Counted from the stretch's first letter, positions 8,582 through 17,732 are shown. The stretch: 39,551 nucleotides of DNA from Prevotellaceae bacterium UBA6398 (GCA_002437495.1 DJQA01000002.1:226-39776); one strand, 5' to 3'. Notes: generated by a model from the sequence alone, not told the origin. Made by a program: numbers and translations.

Positions 8582-9352
8582 TCACTTTGTTTTTTCGTTA
8601 TACATTCTACCGCGAAAGGCAGCAAGCGTAATTGCCGTGGCTACCCCGGCATTCAAACTTTCCACCGTTGCGCGGTTTTCGGGATAGGGCGGTATGAAAA
8701 GGCGGCGGGTAACCGTGCGCTCCACCTCCGCCGATATTCCGTTTCCCTCGTTGCCTATAACAACAACACCGCGCTGCTCGAGATTTGCCGTGAATATGTT
8801 TTCGCCGTCAAGGAACGTACCCCAAACCGGCGCTGCGCACATTTCAAGCACAGCGGGCAAATCGTTGTACGACACCTTAACCCTTGCCGCCGAACCCATT
8901 GTGGCCTGCAGCACCTTGGGCGAATACAAGTCGGCAGTTTCCTTGGAGCAAAACACATGGCGTATGCCCATCCAGTCGGCAGTGCGCAATATTGTGCCGA
9001 GGTTTCCGGGGTTTTGTATGCCGTCGAGAGCCAGACAGAGTTCGCGCCCCGCCACATCGGCTACGCTCTCCGACTTTTCGGGGGCGGGTTTCTCAAACAC
9101 GGCAAGCACGCTGTGGGGAGTGGTCAGGAGAGTGGCGCGTTCCATCAGGGCGCGACTCACATATTCAGGCACCACACCCAAAGGCGAAAATCCGATGTCT
9201 GCTTCATCCTCCACAAAAAGGCGGCGGCAACGAAAGCTGCCCCAAAGCTCGCCTACCAACTTTGGACCCTCGGCTACAAACAGCCCCTCCTCGTCCCGGC
9301 GTTTCTTGAGGGCAAGCGAGTGGATGAACTTTATATCGTTTTTGCTCAGCAT
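8582..9352 (-). CDS. TrmH/SpoU-family RNA 2'-O-ribose methyltransferase
   Basis: 256 residues, the usual length. All three SpoU motifs are present: NPGNLGTILRTADW, GNEGNGIS, and IPPYPENRATVESLNAGVA. Together they form the knotted S-adenosylmethionine site. The N-terminal part (KFIHSLALKKRRDEEGLFVAEG) is the substrate-binding domain of 23S rRNA or tRNA methyltransferases. The precise target nucleotide cannot be assigned. It is the first gene of the operon that continues with the glycosyltransferase, esterase and AraC genes, with a promoter box just upstream. Confidence 0.9.
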   Translation of the reverse strand: MLSKNDIKFIHSLALKKRRDEEGLFVAEGPKLVGELWGSFRCRRLFVEDEADIGFSPLGVVPEYVSRALMERATLLTTPHSVLAVFEKPAPEKSESVADVAGRELCLALDGIQNPGNLGTILRTADWMGIRHVFCSKETADLYSPKVLQATMGSAARVKVSYNDLPAVLEMCAAPVWGTFLDGENIFTANLEQRGVVVIGNEGNGISAEVERTVTRRLFIPPYPENRATVESLNAGVATAITLAAFRGRMYNEKTK

Positions 9353-9380
9353 GGCGGTGCAGCTTACTTTATTGGTCGGC

Positions 9381-9416
9381 GCAAAGTTACTAATTTATAC
9401 ATCAGCTTGCGGCAAA
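9381..9416 (-). promoter_or_regulatory. Predicted trmH-like operon promoter
   Basis: The minus-strand box TAACTTTGC (9381-9389) lies about 30 bases before the ATG. A TTTG at 9413-9416 lies 23 bases further upstream, close to the -33 spacing of Bacteroidetes promoters. The remaining spacer to 9743 holds only repeat copy 3. Confidence 0.65.
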
Positions 9417-9578
9417 CGGCATAAAAAGTTCGGGTTGCACGGCGTATTCAACAAGTGTAAGCCGGAACCCAACCGTAATTAAATCGGGCATACTTAGACA
9501 TCAACCCATTTATACATAGCCTTACCAACGGCTTTTATGCCGTGTTAGCAACGCCTGATCAAGGGAGCGGAATTACTG

Positions 9579-9660
9579 CATGGGACACGGGAAAAATTAC
9601 ATAGGACGTAGAAAAAATTATGTCTGATATAATTCAAATTACATCGGACCTTTTTTCGCC
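9579..9660 (-). repeat. Dispersed intergenic repeat, copy 3
   Basis: Reverse-complement orientation. The head GGCGAAAAAAGGTCCGATG is at the right end, followed by the AATTTGAATTATATCAGAC hairpin unit and two further units. It lies between the trmH-like promoter and the M13 peptidase terminator. Confidence 0.85.
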
Positions 9661-9743
9661 ACTTGCAAACCCATGAAAAACTAATAGTTATAAGAGGAAA
9701 TGTCTGAATGGGTGTTTTATTGTAACTCAATTCGTTAAAAAAC

Positions 9744-9791
9744 AAAGATAGCACCCCGCAAGGTTTTTATGCCTTGCGGGGTGCTATCTTT
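9744..9791 (-). terminator. Strong terminator hairpin after the M13 peptidase gene
   Basis: A perfect 20-bp stem (9744-9763 with 9772-9791) with an 8-base loop. On the minus strand it is followed by a T-rich stretch. It lies 24 bases past the peptidase stop. Confidence 0.9.
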
Positions 9792-9815
9792 TACAGGCTA
9801 AGCCGATTGGTGCTT

Positions 9816-11846
9816 TTACCAAATGGTAACCCTCTTGTCTTTCGGAACAAACAGTTTGTTTTTCTCGGTAACGTTAAACGCCTTGTACCATGCGTCAATA
9901 TGCGGCAGTGCGCCGTTTACCCTCCAACGTCCCAAAGAGTGAGGATCGCTCTTTGTGCGGCGGCGTATTTCCTCGTTGCTTATGTTTGCAGCCCATACGT
10001 TGGCGTATGCTATGAAGAAACGCTGCTCGGGTGTGAAACCGTCTGCGCTGCCGAGCGGTTTTTCTTTCATTGCATTCTGCAAAGCCTGGTATGCCACGTT
10101 CAAACCTCCGTGGTCGGCAAGGTTCTCTCCCAACGTTAGCGGTCCGTTGCCCTTCAAGCCGGGAAGCACCTCGATATTGCTGAAGAAATCGCTCATAACC
10201 TTGGCGCGTTTCTTGAAATTGTCGCCATCCGCCTTTGTCCACCAGTCTTTAAGGTTGCCGTCCTTGTCGAACTGGCGTCCCTGGTCGTCAAACCCGTGTG
10301 TCATCTCATGACCGATAACAACGCCTATGGCGCCGTAATTGAAAGCGTCATCGGCTGTTGCGTCAAAGAAAGGCGGCTGTAGAATTCCTGCGGGGAAGCA
10401 TATCTCGTTGGTCGTGGGGTTGTAATACGCATTTACGGTCTGCGGGGTCATGTACCACTTTGTGCGGTCCACCTTCTTGTTCACCGTGCGTTCTATCTCT
10501 TCATCGTTTGCAAACTTAATGGCCCGGGCAATATTGTCCAAAAGAGATTTCCCCGGGTCGATGGTTAGCCCGGAATAGTCTTTCCATTTGTCGGGATAGC
10601 CTATCTTTACATAGAAAGTGGAAAGTTTCTCTTTTGCTTTTTTCTTGGTTTCCGCGCTCATCCATGTCTGCGCTTCTATGCGCTCGCCGAGAGCAGTTTG
10701 AAGGTTTTTTACGAGCTTTGTCATGCGCTCCTTGGAACTTTCGGGGAAGTATTTCTCTACATACATCTTTCCCAAGCCTTCGCCCAGCACACCCTGCACA
10801 AGCGCAACCGCACGTTTCCAAGACGGCTTCTCCTCTTTTTTGCCCGAGAACACCTTGCCATAGAAATTGAAACTTGCCTTGCGCATTTCATCGTTTGTGT
10901 AGTTTGCGGCTAAGTCTATGATTTTGAACTCAAGATAGGCCTTATGTGCCTCAACCGGCATGGTTTTCAAGATATTCTCCACTCCGTGAAGAAACTCCGG
11001 CTGCCCAACGCTTATTTCTTTGAACTCCGGATAGCCGCAATCGGTGTAGTAGCCTTTCCAGTCGATTGCGGGGTAGTCTTTCTGAAGTTGCGCGAAAGTC
11101 ATTTTGTTGTAGTTTGACTCCGGATCGCGAAGCTCTGCTGCAGAACGCGACACTTTTGCCAGAGCGTTCTCAATGTCCATAACATACTTGGTATTGGTTT
11201 TTGCCGCAGCGTTGTCGTAGCCGCATAGTTCGAACACCTTTGTTATGTATTTCGTGAATTCCGAACGTATCTTTACTGTGGCTGAGTCATTATCGGTATA
11301 GTATTCTTTCTCTCCGAGGGTAAGACCGCCCTGTCCTATCTGCACAAGGTTGTTCTTGCTGTCTTTAAGGTCGGCATCGGCTCCTGTGCTGAAATATCCG
11401 CTCATCCCCATGCGCTCGAGCTTTGCGTTTGTGGGCATAACGTCCTTAAATGTTTTTATGTCTTTCACCATTGCAAGATACTTGGCTATGGGTTTCACGC
11501 CATCCTTGTTTTTGCGCACCGAGTCCATTGCAAGGTTATACAAATCGCCTATTTTCTGTGCAATGCTCCCTTCGTCCTGTTTCTTGGCCGCAAGTCCTTC
11601 GATAAGGCTGCGTATCTGCTTGTCGTTGTTTTCTATTAGCTGTTCGAATGTGCCATAGCGCGAATATTCGGCGGGTAGCGGGTGCTTTTTCATCCAACCT
11701 CCGCAGGCATACTCGTAGAAATCATCGCCCGGTTTCACGCCGGTGTCCATGTTCTCCTTGTGTATGCCGGTGGAAAGAGGGGCGTTGCCGCAGGAAGCAG
11801 TAAGCCCTGCCAGCGCAAATGCTGAAATAATCATTTTAAGGTTCAT
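9816..11846 (-). CDS. M13-family zinc metallopeptidase lipoprotein (PepO/neprilysin-like)
   Basis: 676 residues, typical for bacterial PepO. It has a lipoprotein signal with lipobox LTASC (Cys 19). The zinc site is HEMTH (H513, E514, H517), with the third ligand in GENLADHGG, and the C-terminal RVNGALPHIDAWYKAFNV block is diagnostic of M13. These enzymes cleave oligopeptides. The lipid anchor places it at the envelope, probably facing the periplasm or cell surface. The N-terminal domain (KPGDDFYEYACGGWMKKHP) is intact. It starts 34 bases after the ABC-F stop and is probably co-transcribed with it. Confidence 0.95.
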   Translation of the reverse strand: MNLKMIISAFALAGLTASCGNAPLSTGIHKENMDTGVKPGDDFYEYACGGWMKKHPLPAEYSRYGTFEQLIENNDKQIRSLIEGLAAKKQDEGSIAQKIGDLYNLAMDSVRKNKDGVKPIAKYLAMVKDIKTFKDVMPTNAKLERMGMSGYFSTGADADLKDSKNNLVQIGQGGLTLGEKEYYTDNDSATVKIRSEFTKYITKVFELCGYDNAAAKTNTKYVMDIENALAKVSRSAAELRDPESNYNKMTFAQLQKDYPAIDWKGYYTDCGYPEFKEISVGQPEFLHGVENILKTMPVEAHKAYLEFKIIDLAANYTNDEMRKASFNFYGKVFSGKKEEKPSWKRAVALVQGVLGEGLGKMYVEKYFPESSKERMTKLVKNLQTALGERIEAQTWMSAETKKKAKEKLSTFYVKIGYPDKWKDYSGLTIDPGKSLLDNIARAIKFANDEEIERTVNKKVDRTKWYMTPQTVNAYYNPTTNEICFPAGILQPPFFDATADDAFNYGAIGVVIGHEMTHGFDDQGRQFDKDGNLKDWWTKADGDNFKKRAKVMSDFFSNIEVLPGLKGNGPLTLGENLADHGGLNVAYQALQNAMKEKPLGSADGFTPEQRFFIAYANVWAANISNEEIRRRTKSDPHSLGRWRVNGALPHIDAWYKAFNVTEKNKLFVPKDKRVTIW

Positions 11847-11880
11847 TGTTATTTATGTTTGGTTGTTGTTTTGCTGTTGC

Positions 11881-13824
11881 TCATTGCTGTAAGGCGTTAA
11901 ACTTTTCAAGCTCGCCTTCGGCGTTCTCCCATTCCTCCATGGCCTTTGCAAGCTGTTTTGACAGCGATGCGTGCTTGTTGAAAAGCGAAGTGTCCTGCGC
12001 CGTTGCGGGGTCGTTCATCTTTTGTTCAAGAAGCTTCACCGCCGCCTCGAGCTGAGTTACTTCTTTTTCAGCCTCTCCGGCGGCTCGTTCGAGTTTGCGG
12101 CGGCGTTTGGCAGTTTCCTTTTGCTGCTCATAGGCAATGCGTCCCTCGTTGCGACCCTCTGTTTTAGGCTGTGCCGGGGCGTCCGCAGAATGTCTGCCCT
12201 GCAACTCCCCGAGCGAACTTATGTTCTTTTTGGAAAGGAAATCATAGATGCCGCCTATGTGCTCCCTCACCTTTCCCTCGCCAAACTCGTAAACTTTCGA
12301 CACAAGTCCGTTGAGGAAGTCGCGGTCGTGGGATACTATTATCGCCGTGCCGTCAAAGGCAAGAATAGCCTCTTTTAGCACGTCTTTTGTTTGCATGTCT
12401 AAATGGTTGGTTGGTTCATCGAGTATCAAGAGATTTACAGGTTCAAGCAGCAGCTGTATCATTGCGAGTCGGCTACGCTCGCCGCCCGACAGGAATTTCA
12501 CATATTTCTCGCTTGCCTCGCCCCCGAACATAAACGCCCCGAGAATGTCGTTTATTTTTAGGCGTATATCCCCGCGTGCGGCGCGGTCAACGGTGTCGTA
12601 AACGGTTATGTTCTCGTCAAGGAGCTGCGCCTGGTTTTGGGCGTAGTACCCTATTTCCACATTATGCCCAATCTTCAACTCGCCCTCAAACGGTATCTGC
12701 CCCATTATGCATTTTACGAGCGTTGACTTGCCTTCGCCATTCTTACCCACAAATGCCACTTTCTCGCCGCGCCTTATGGAAAGGTTTACATCGGAAAATA
12801 TCACGTGGTCGCCATAGCTTTTCTTTACGTCCTTGCATATAACCGGAAAATCGCCGCTGCGCCGGCATGGCGGAAATTTAAGGTGGAGCGACGAATTGTC
12901 CACCTCGTCCACCTCTATGGGCACTATTTTCTCCAACTGCTTTATGCGGCTCTGCACCTGCACAGCCTTGGTGGGCTTGTATCTGAAACGCTCAATGAAG
13001 TCCTTTATGTCGGCTATTTCCTTCTGCTGGTTCTCGTAGGCGCGCAGCTGTTGTTCGCGCCTTTCCGCGCGAAGTTTGACAAACTCGTCGTATCCCACGC
13101 GGTAATCAACAATCCTGCCCACGGAAATTTCCATTGTGCGCGTTGTTACGTTGTTGAGGAAAGCCCGATCATGGCTCACAAGAAGCACGGAGCACTTTGA
13201 CTGTTTAAGGAAGTTCTCAAGCCATTGTATGCTTTCGATGTCAAGATGGTTGGTAGGCTCATCGAGCAAAAGCACATCGGGCCTGCGCAGCAGTATCTTC
13301 GCAAGCTCTATACGCATTCTCCAACCGCCCGAAAACTCGCTTGTGGGGCGATCGAAATCGCTGCGTTCAAAACCCAAGCCCGTAAGGGTTCTTTCGGTAA
13401 CTGCGTGATAATTATCGCCGCCCATCATATCATAGCGTTCGCTTTCGTGCGAGAATTTCTCGACCAAAGCCATATATTCCGGGCTGTCATAGTCGGTTCG
13501 TTCGGCAAGTTCATCATTCAACTTCGCTATTTTTACTTTAAGCGCCGCAATGTCAGAGAAAGCCTTTTCCGCCTCCTCCATTACCGTGCACGAATCGCTA
13601 AGCTTCATAACCTGCGGCAGGTATCCCACAAGCGAATCGTGGGTTATGCCAACCGTTCCCGCCGTTGGTTTCTGCAAACCTGCAAGAATTTTCAACAGTG
13701 TGGATTTGCCCGCACCATTTTTGCCCACAAGGGCCACACGCTCTCTTTCGCCTATAACGAAAGTTACGTCGCTAAACAGCGGCTTTGCGCCGAATTCCAC
13801 TTTCAGTCCTTCTACCGATATCAA
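11881..13824 (-). CDS. ABC-F family ATPase (Uup/YheS-like)
   Basis: 647 residues. There are two ABC domains and no membrane helices: Walker A GKNGAGKST and GKNGEGKST, signatures FSGGWRMR and LSGGERSRL, and Walker B LLLDEPTNHLD and LILDEPTNHLD. A charged linker separates them, and a C-terminal coiled coil (RRKLERAAGEAEKEV onward) ends the protein. ABC-F proteins act on ribosomes, and some protect against antibiotics; the short linker gives no resistance prediction. The start is a TTG at 13824: no in-frame ATG lies between the upstream stop and ISVEGLKVEFG, the conserved opening of the family. A promoter box at 13856-13864 fits this start. Confidence 0.92.
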   Translation of the reverse strand: MISVEGLKVEFGAKPLFSDVTFVIGERERVALVGKNGAGKSTLLKILAGLQKPTAGTVGITHDSLVGYLPQVMKLSDSCTVMEEAEKAFSDIAALKVKIAKLNDELAERTDYDSPEYMALVEKFSHESERYDMMGGDNYHAVTERTLTGLGFERSDFDRPTSEFSGGWRMRIELAKILLRRPDVLLLDEPTNHLDIESIQWLENFLKQSKCSVLLVSHDRAFLNNVTTRTMEISVGRIVDYRVGYDEFVKLRAERREQQLRAYENQQKEIADIKDFIERFRYKPTKAVQVQSRIKQLEKIVPIEVDEVDNSSLHLKFPPCRRSGDFPVICKDVKKSYGDHVIFSDVNLSIRRGEKVAFVGKNGEGKSTLVKCIMGQIPFEGELKIGHNVEIGYYAQNQAQLLDENITVYDTVDRAARGDIRLKINDILGAFMFGGEASEKYVKFLSGGERSRLAMIQLLLEPVNLLILDEPTNHLDMQTKDVLKEAILAFDGTAIIVSHDRDFLNGLVSKVYEFGEGKVREHIGGIYDFLSKKNISSLGELQGRHSADAPAQPKTEGRNEGRIAYEQQKETAKRRRKLERAAGEAEKEVTQLEAAVKLLEQKMNDPATAQDTSLFNKHASLSKQLAKAMEEWENAEGELEKFNALQQ

Positions 13825-13855
13825 TTTATCTCTACGTTTGTTTCAATTTATTTGT

Positions 13856-13864
13856 GCAAAGATA
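13856..13864 (-). promoter_or_regulatory. Predicted promoter of the ABC-F/M13 operon
   Basis: The minus-strand box TATCTTTGC matches TAnnTTTGC and lies about 30 bases before the TTG start codon, which supports that start. Confidence 0.6.
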
Positions 13865-13923
13865 CCACAATTTTGGCAGCAAGAGCGAAATATGCAAAAA
13901 CAGCATGGGCAAAGCACCTATTT

Positions 13924-14033
13924 CGCAAAAGGTCTGATGTAGTTTGAATTATATCAGACATAATTTTTTCTACATAGGACATTGTTTTTCCCATGTCCGA
14001 TGTAGTTTTTTTCCACGTACCATGTGGTTTTCG
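13924..14033 (+). repeat. Dispersed intergenic repeat, copy 4 (longest copy)
   Basis: Five units: GGTCTGATGTAGTTTGAATT, ATATCAGACATAATTTTTT, CTACATAGGACATTGTTTTTC, CCATGTCCGATGTAGTTTTT and CCACGTACCATGTGGTTTTC. The first two form a hairpin (GTCTGAT with ATCAGAC). It ends just short of the stop codon of the zinc-ribbon gene. Confidence 0.9.
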
Positions 14034-14038
14034 CGCAG

Positions 14039-15034
14039 TTAAATGTTCTTTGCCCCACAGAACGGACAGGTGCCTTTGTGGCGCAGCTTGTGCCCGCACT
14101 TGCCGCACACATATTTGTATGTGCGGTTTCTGCGATATCTCACAAAGGCAAAGGCGGCGTAGGCAACGAAGAGCGGATAGCCGGCGTAAACCATGGTGGC
14201 CGCCGCAAATACGAGATAGACAACCATTGCCATTCCCGCAAGCGTTAGCAGGTATGGCACTGCCCCCTGCCACTCAAGTTTGTGCACGGCATCGTCAAAG
14301 GCCGCTATGGCGAAAAGCACAAGCCCCCAGACTCCCGCAATCATAGCCGACAGCACAGGCGGCACGGCAAACGGGTTGAGTGTGGGATGGAAATAGAACT
14401 CCTGCCACGTCTGCGGCACGAAATGCTGTATCGACGCGTAAACAAGCGCGATGAAGGCCATGTCAACGCAAAGCAGCGTGGGGTATATGCTGTCGATGTC
14501 GTTAAAGTGAACTATCCTTGCCTTTTTCCGCCTTATGGTTTTGAGAAGCCCCACCGCCACGGCAATGGCGGCGATGCAGCATAGCGCAACGATGCGCCTG
14601 TTGCCGAAAACATGGATGAACTGCGATATGGGGTCTTCGGGTACCACGTTTTTGAGGAGCGTCCCCTCGGCAAGCCAGCCTATCGTCATTTGATCGCGGG
14701 CAATTTTCACCCACACGCTGTCGGTTCTGTCATTCCCCATCATCGCTATGTCGGCAACAACCACCCTGTCGTTCCTGTACACCCATACCGTGTCGCCCAT
14801 CGATTGCACCACATCTGCCGGAGACTGCGGCAGCAGCATAAGGCTGTCGCCCTTGACGAGAAAGTTGCTGTTTTCGGTAAAATGATGAGTGTATGAAAAC
14901 TCTATCGAGTCGCGCTGCTGAGGCGTGCAGTCCCATAACATATCTATTTGCGGACGCGGATAAGTGCAGCCGGCCGCAAAGAGTATTACCGCAGCAAGCA
15001 AAAAAGCTATCCTTATGATTTTATTTCTCGGCAT
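14039..15034 (-). CDS. Membrane lipoprotein with SH3-like segment and C-terminal zinc ribbon
   Basis: 331 residues, function unknown. A lipoprotein-type signal (LFAAGC, Cys about 22) is followed by a soluble segment of about 110 residues ending in VWVKIARDQMTIGWLAEGTL, which looks SH3-like. About five hydrophobic segments follow (about 145-290), then a C-terminal zinc ribbon CGKCGHKLRHKGTCPFC. The Cys4 ribbon would sit in the cytoplasm, which fits a sensor or scaffold joining the envelope to the cytoplasm. It overlaps the upstream U32 gene by 14 bases and is part of the metA operon. The role is not known. Confidence 0.75.
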   Translation of the reverse strand: MPRNKIIRIAFLLAAVILFAAGCTYPRPQIDMLWDCTPQQRDSIEFSYTHHFTENSNFLVKGDSLMLLPQSPADVVQSMGDTVWVYRNDRVVVADIAMMGNDRTDSVWVKIARDQMTIGWLAEGTLLKNVVPEDPISQFIHVFGNRRIVALCCIAAIAVAVGLLKTIRRKKARIVHFNDIDSIYPTLLCVDMAFIALVYASIQHFVPQTWQEFYFHPTLNPFAVPPVLSAMIAGVWGLVLFAIAAFDDAVHKLEWQGAVPYLLTLAGMAMVVYLVFAAATMVYAGYPLFVAYAAFAFVRYRRNRTYKYVCGKCGHKLRHKGTCPFCGAKNI

Positions 15035-16832
15035 AAATCCTCATGATACACTCCTTGCAGTCGAAGTCCAGACGAAAACGCCTGCCGTCTGCAAGGCGGA
15101 GAAACAGGTAAGAACGGTCGCTGCCGCGCCTTTTGAGGCACATTCCAATCTCGTTGCGCAGACAGTAGCGGCACGTCATTATGGGGGCATTCTGCGGCTC
15201 TTTAATCTCCCATGCCGGTTCTATGCTTTCAGCCCCGCACTGCCTATAGAATTTTTCCGCGAGCCTGTTTGCCACATTGGCGGAATACTCCACGCTCTCC
15301 AGCGAAGGCTTTTTGCATACGGCATTTGCCACCGGCCTTTCCGGGGTTTGGGTCATCAGCGAAGCCACAACGCTCCTGCGCGCCTCGGCAAGCAGCGAGG
15401 ACGGTATGAAGTCCCCATCGTTTTCTATTTCAACGTTCCCAGCCGCAAAACAAGTGCCGCCGAGCTTTGAAAGCTGCGCCACAATGTTTCCGCGCTGCGG
15501 ACTTCGTGCCTTTTCGTGGGCAAAGTTTATTTGCGCATCGGCGTGGCGCGAAAGTTCATCGGCTGCCGAAAGGGCATATCCGCCGGCGGTTTCGGAAAGC
15601 TCAAAGTCCACCCTAAGTTTGCGCTCTGCCGAAGGCTTGGCCAGCATCTGCGAGAAAGCCTCATCGTGATTACGGAAAAGTGATGCGTGGCATTTTATGT
15701 CCTGCGGCATTGATGCCGGAAAAAGACGGGTACCCTCCGCACGGTTTACACGAAAACCGCGAAGTTCGCCGCTTTCGTTGAAAAAGCAAATCCCATCACC
15801 GTTGGAAAACTTTTTGTGTCCCGAAACAACAATGCAGCGGTCTTTAACAAGACGCACCTCACCCACCGGCTCGCCGATGCTTTTGGGCGTGGCGGGACAG
15901 GCAAGCCGCATGGTCCTGCCGTTCATGAAATAATCGGTGAAGCCGCGGTTGAAACTTTTCTCGGGCTTGGGCTCAAAAGTCAAAGCTACAGTCCCCGCCG
16001 AAGCCCTTCGGTATTCCTTGCGGCGGTCAAAAATAGCATCGAGCTCTTTTCTGTACCAGGCCGTAATGTTCTTGACATATTCCACGTCTTTCAAACGCCC
16101 TTCTATTTTCAGGGAACTTACGCCGGTGTCCAGCAGTTGTTCCAAAAAGTCCGTGCGGTTAAGGTCTCGGAGCGACAAAAGGTGTTTTCCCTCTATTATC
16201 TTAACTCCCTTTTCTGTTTCAAGATCAAAAGGAAGCCTACAGAACTGGGCGCATTCCCCGCGGTTTGCGCTTCGCCCGAAGCAATGCTGCGAGGCATAGC
16301 AGCGTCCGCTCATGCTTACGCACAAAGCCCCATGCACAAAAGCCTCAAGGCGCATTCCGGGACATTTGCTGTGTATTTCGGCTATCTCGTCTATTGAAAG
16401 TTCCCTTGCAAGCACCGCCGTGGAAAATCCCTCTTCGTAAAGCCGCTTGATTTTCTCCGGTGTGCGGTTGTCGCACTGCGTACTTGCGTGCAGGGCTATC
16501 GGCGGGAGGTTCATCTCTAAAAATGCCGCGTCCTGCACAAGCAGTGCGTCAACACCTATGTCGTAAAGGCGGCAGGCAATATTCCTCGCCTCCTCGAGTT
16601 CGTTGTCATATAGTATAGTGTTTAGCGTTGCGTAAACCTTGGCATTGAAAAGGTGGGCATAGTCTACAAGGCGCTTTATGTCGTCAATGCTGTTTGCCGC
16701 CGCCTCGCGCGCACCGAACTTCGGCGCTCCTATATATACTGCGTCTGCGCCGTGTCGTATTGCTTCTATCCCTGTTTCCGCATTGCGAGCGGGAGACAAA
16801 AGTTCGATGCTGCGTGTTCTTTCGGCTTTCAT
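15021..16832 (-). CDS. U32 family protein (RlhA/TrhP-type RNA hydroxylation factor)
   Basis: About 603 residues from the ATG at 16832, which overlaps the metA stop by 4 bases; an upstream start would overlap metA by more than 60 bases. The N-terminal barrel opens with IELLSPARNAETGIEAI and includes GADAVYIGAPKFGAREAA. The U32 signature with clustered cysteines follows (EAFVHGALCVSMSGRCYASQ, then CFGRSANRGECAQFC). The long C-terminal half matches the extended form of the family (DUF3656 region). E. coli relatives RlhA and TrhP hydroxylate rRNA or tRNA; older annotations say collagenase-like peptidase. The RNA role is the better-supported guess. Confidence 0.85.
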   Translation of the reverse strand: MKAERTRSIELLSPARNAETGIEAIRHGADAVYIGAPKFGAREAAANSIDDIKRLVDYAHLFNAKVYATLNTILYDNELEEARNIACRLYDIGVDALLVQDAAFLEMNLPPIALHASTQCDNRTPEKIKRLYEEGFSTAVLARELSIDEIAEIHSKCPGMRLEAFVHGALCVSMSGRCYASQHCFGRSANRGECAQFCRLPFDLETEKGVKIIEGKHLLSLRDLNRTDFLEQLLDTGVSSLKIEGRLKDVEYVKNITAWYRKELDAIFDRRKEYRRASAGTVALTFEPKPEKSFNRGFTDYFMNGRTMRLACPATPKSIGEPVGEVRLVKDRCIVVSGHKKFSNGDGICFFNESGELRGFRVNRAEGTRLFPASMPQDIKCHASLFRNHDEAFSQMLAKPSAERKLRVDFELSETAGGYALSAADELSRHADAQINFAHEKARSPQRGNIVAQLSKLGGTCFAAGNVEIENDGDFIPSSLLAEARRSVVASLMTQTPERPVANAVCKKPSLESVEYSANVANRLAEKFYRQCGAESIEPAWEIKEPQNAPIMTCRYCLRNEIGMCLKRRGSDRSYLFLRLADGRRFRLDFDCKECIMRIYAEK

Positions 16833-17710
16833 TTTTTGTTGACGTAATAGTTTAGCCAGTTCGAGTAGAACGCGTCTGCCGGTTTCTGCCATGAATAATC
16901 GGGGCCATTCTCCGGGTCGTTGTCCTTGTAGTAGTTCTCCGGCATTTCAATGTCAAGCCCTCGGGCAAGGTCGCGTCTGTATTCGGTGTCGAGAGTGGTG
17001 GGGGAATACTCAAGATGTCCCATCACAAAAAATTCGCTTCTGTTCTTGGGTTTCACTATTCCCACGCCCGATTTCGCACCCTGCGCGAAAATCTCCAAAT
17101 CCTCTACCATGTCAATGTCGCTTTGGCGCACTTCTGTGTAGCGACTGTTAGGCATATTGAACACATGGGGAATGTTTCGAAATATAGGCAGGTTTTGTTT
17201 CATGAGTTCTTGCCGGTAAACGCCGAATAGCTTTTTCGGTAAATCATATTTTGGCACGCCGTAGTGATGGTAAAGCCCCACCTGCGCGCCCCAGCAAAGG
17301 TAAACCGCCGAACCTATTTCCGTGCGCGACCAATCGAAAATCTCGGTAAGCTGCTTCCAATACCTTACTTCCTCGAACGGAATTCTTTCCACGGGCGCGC
17401 CGGTAACTATCATCCCTTCGTAACGTTCCGATGCGAGTTCATCGAAATTGCGATAGAATATATCCATGTGCTCCTGCGGAGTGTTTCTGTATCTCTGTCC
17501 GCGTATTTTCACGAGGATAAGCTCCACAGGCAAATTGGTTTTTGAAAGCTGCCGGGCGATGTCGTTTTCCGTAACCTGCTTTATTGGCATGAGATTTAAT
17601 AGCAGTATACGCAAAGGTTTCACGCCCTGTGGAATTTCGGAATATATTTTAATACCCTGCGCGGCAAGCTCTTTTATTGCCGGCAGGTTTTTAGGTACAT
17701 AAAGAGGCAT
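16829..17710 (-). CDS. metA: Homoserine O-acyltransferase MetA (predicted acetyl-CoA specificity)
   Basis: 293 residues. First committed step of methionine synthesis: acylation of homoserine. The catalytic cysteine is C139 (LCWGAQ), with H232 and E234 in GHLEYS. The residue matching E. coli Gly111, which selects the acyl donor, is Glu here (GAPVE, E108). In characterised MetA proteins Glu at this place gives acetyl-CoA use, and Gly gives succinyl-CoA use. The product may therefore be O-acetylhomoserine. The ATG at 17710 is chosen because the -7 box at 17733-17741 would put the transcript start after the earlier ATG at 17731. It is first in an operon with the U32 and zinc-ribbon genes. Confidence 0.93.
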   Translation of the reverse strand: MPLYVPKNLPAIKELAAQGIKIYSEIPQGVKPLRILLLNLMPIKQVTENDIARQLSKTNLPVELILVKIRGQRYRNTPQEHMDIFYRNFDELASERYEGMIVTGAPVERIPFEEVRYWKQLTEIFDWSRTEIGSAVYLCWGAQVGLYHHYGVPKYDLPKKLFGVYRQELMKQNLPIFRNIPHVFNMPNSRYTEVRQSDIDMVEDLEIFAQGAKSGVGIVKPKNRSEFFVMGHLEYSPTTLDTEYRRDLARGLDIEMPENYYKDNDPENGPDYSWQKPADAFYSNWLNYYVNKK

Positions 17711-17732
17711 GGCAAAATATTGATGTATCAAT

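Noticed and set aside
17711..17731. Earlier MetA start at 17731
   Set aside because: The -7 box at 17733-17741 would place transcription start downstream of that codon, and the family begins MPLYVPKNLPA, as from 17710.
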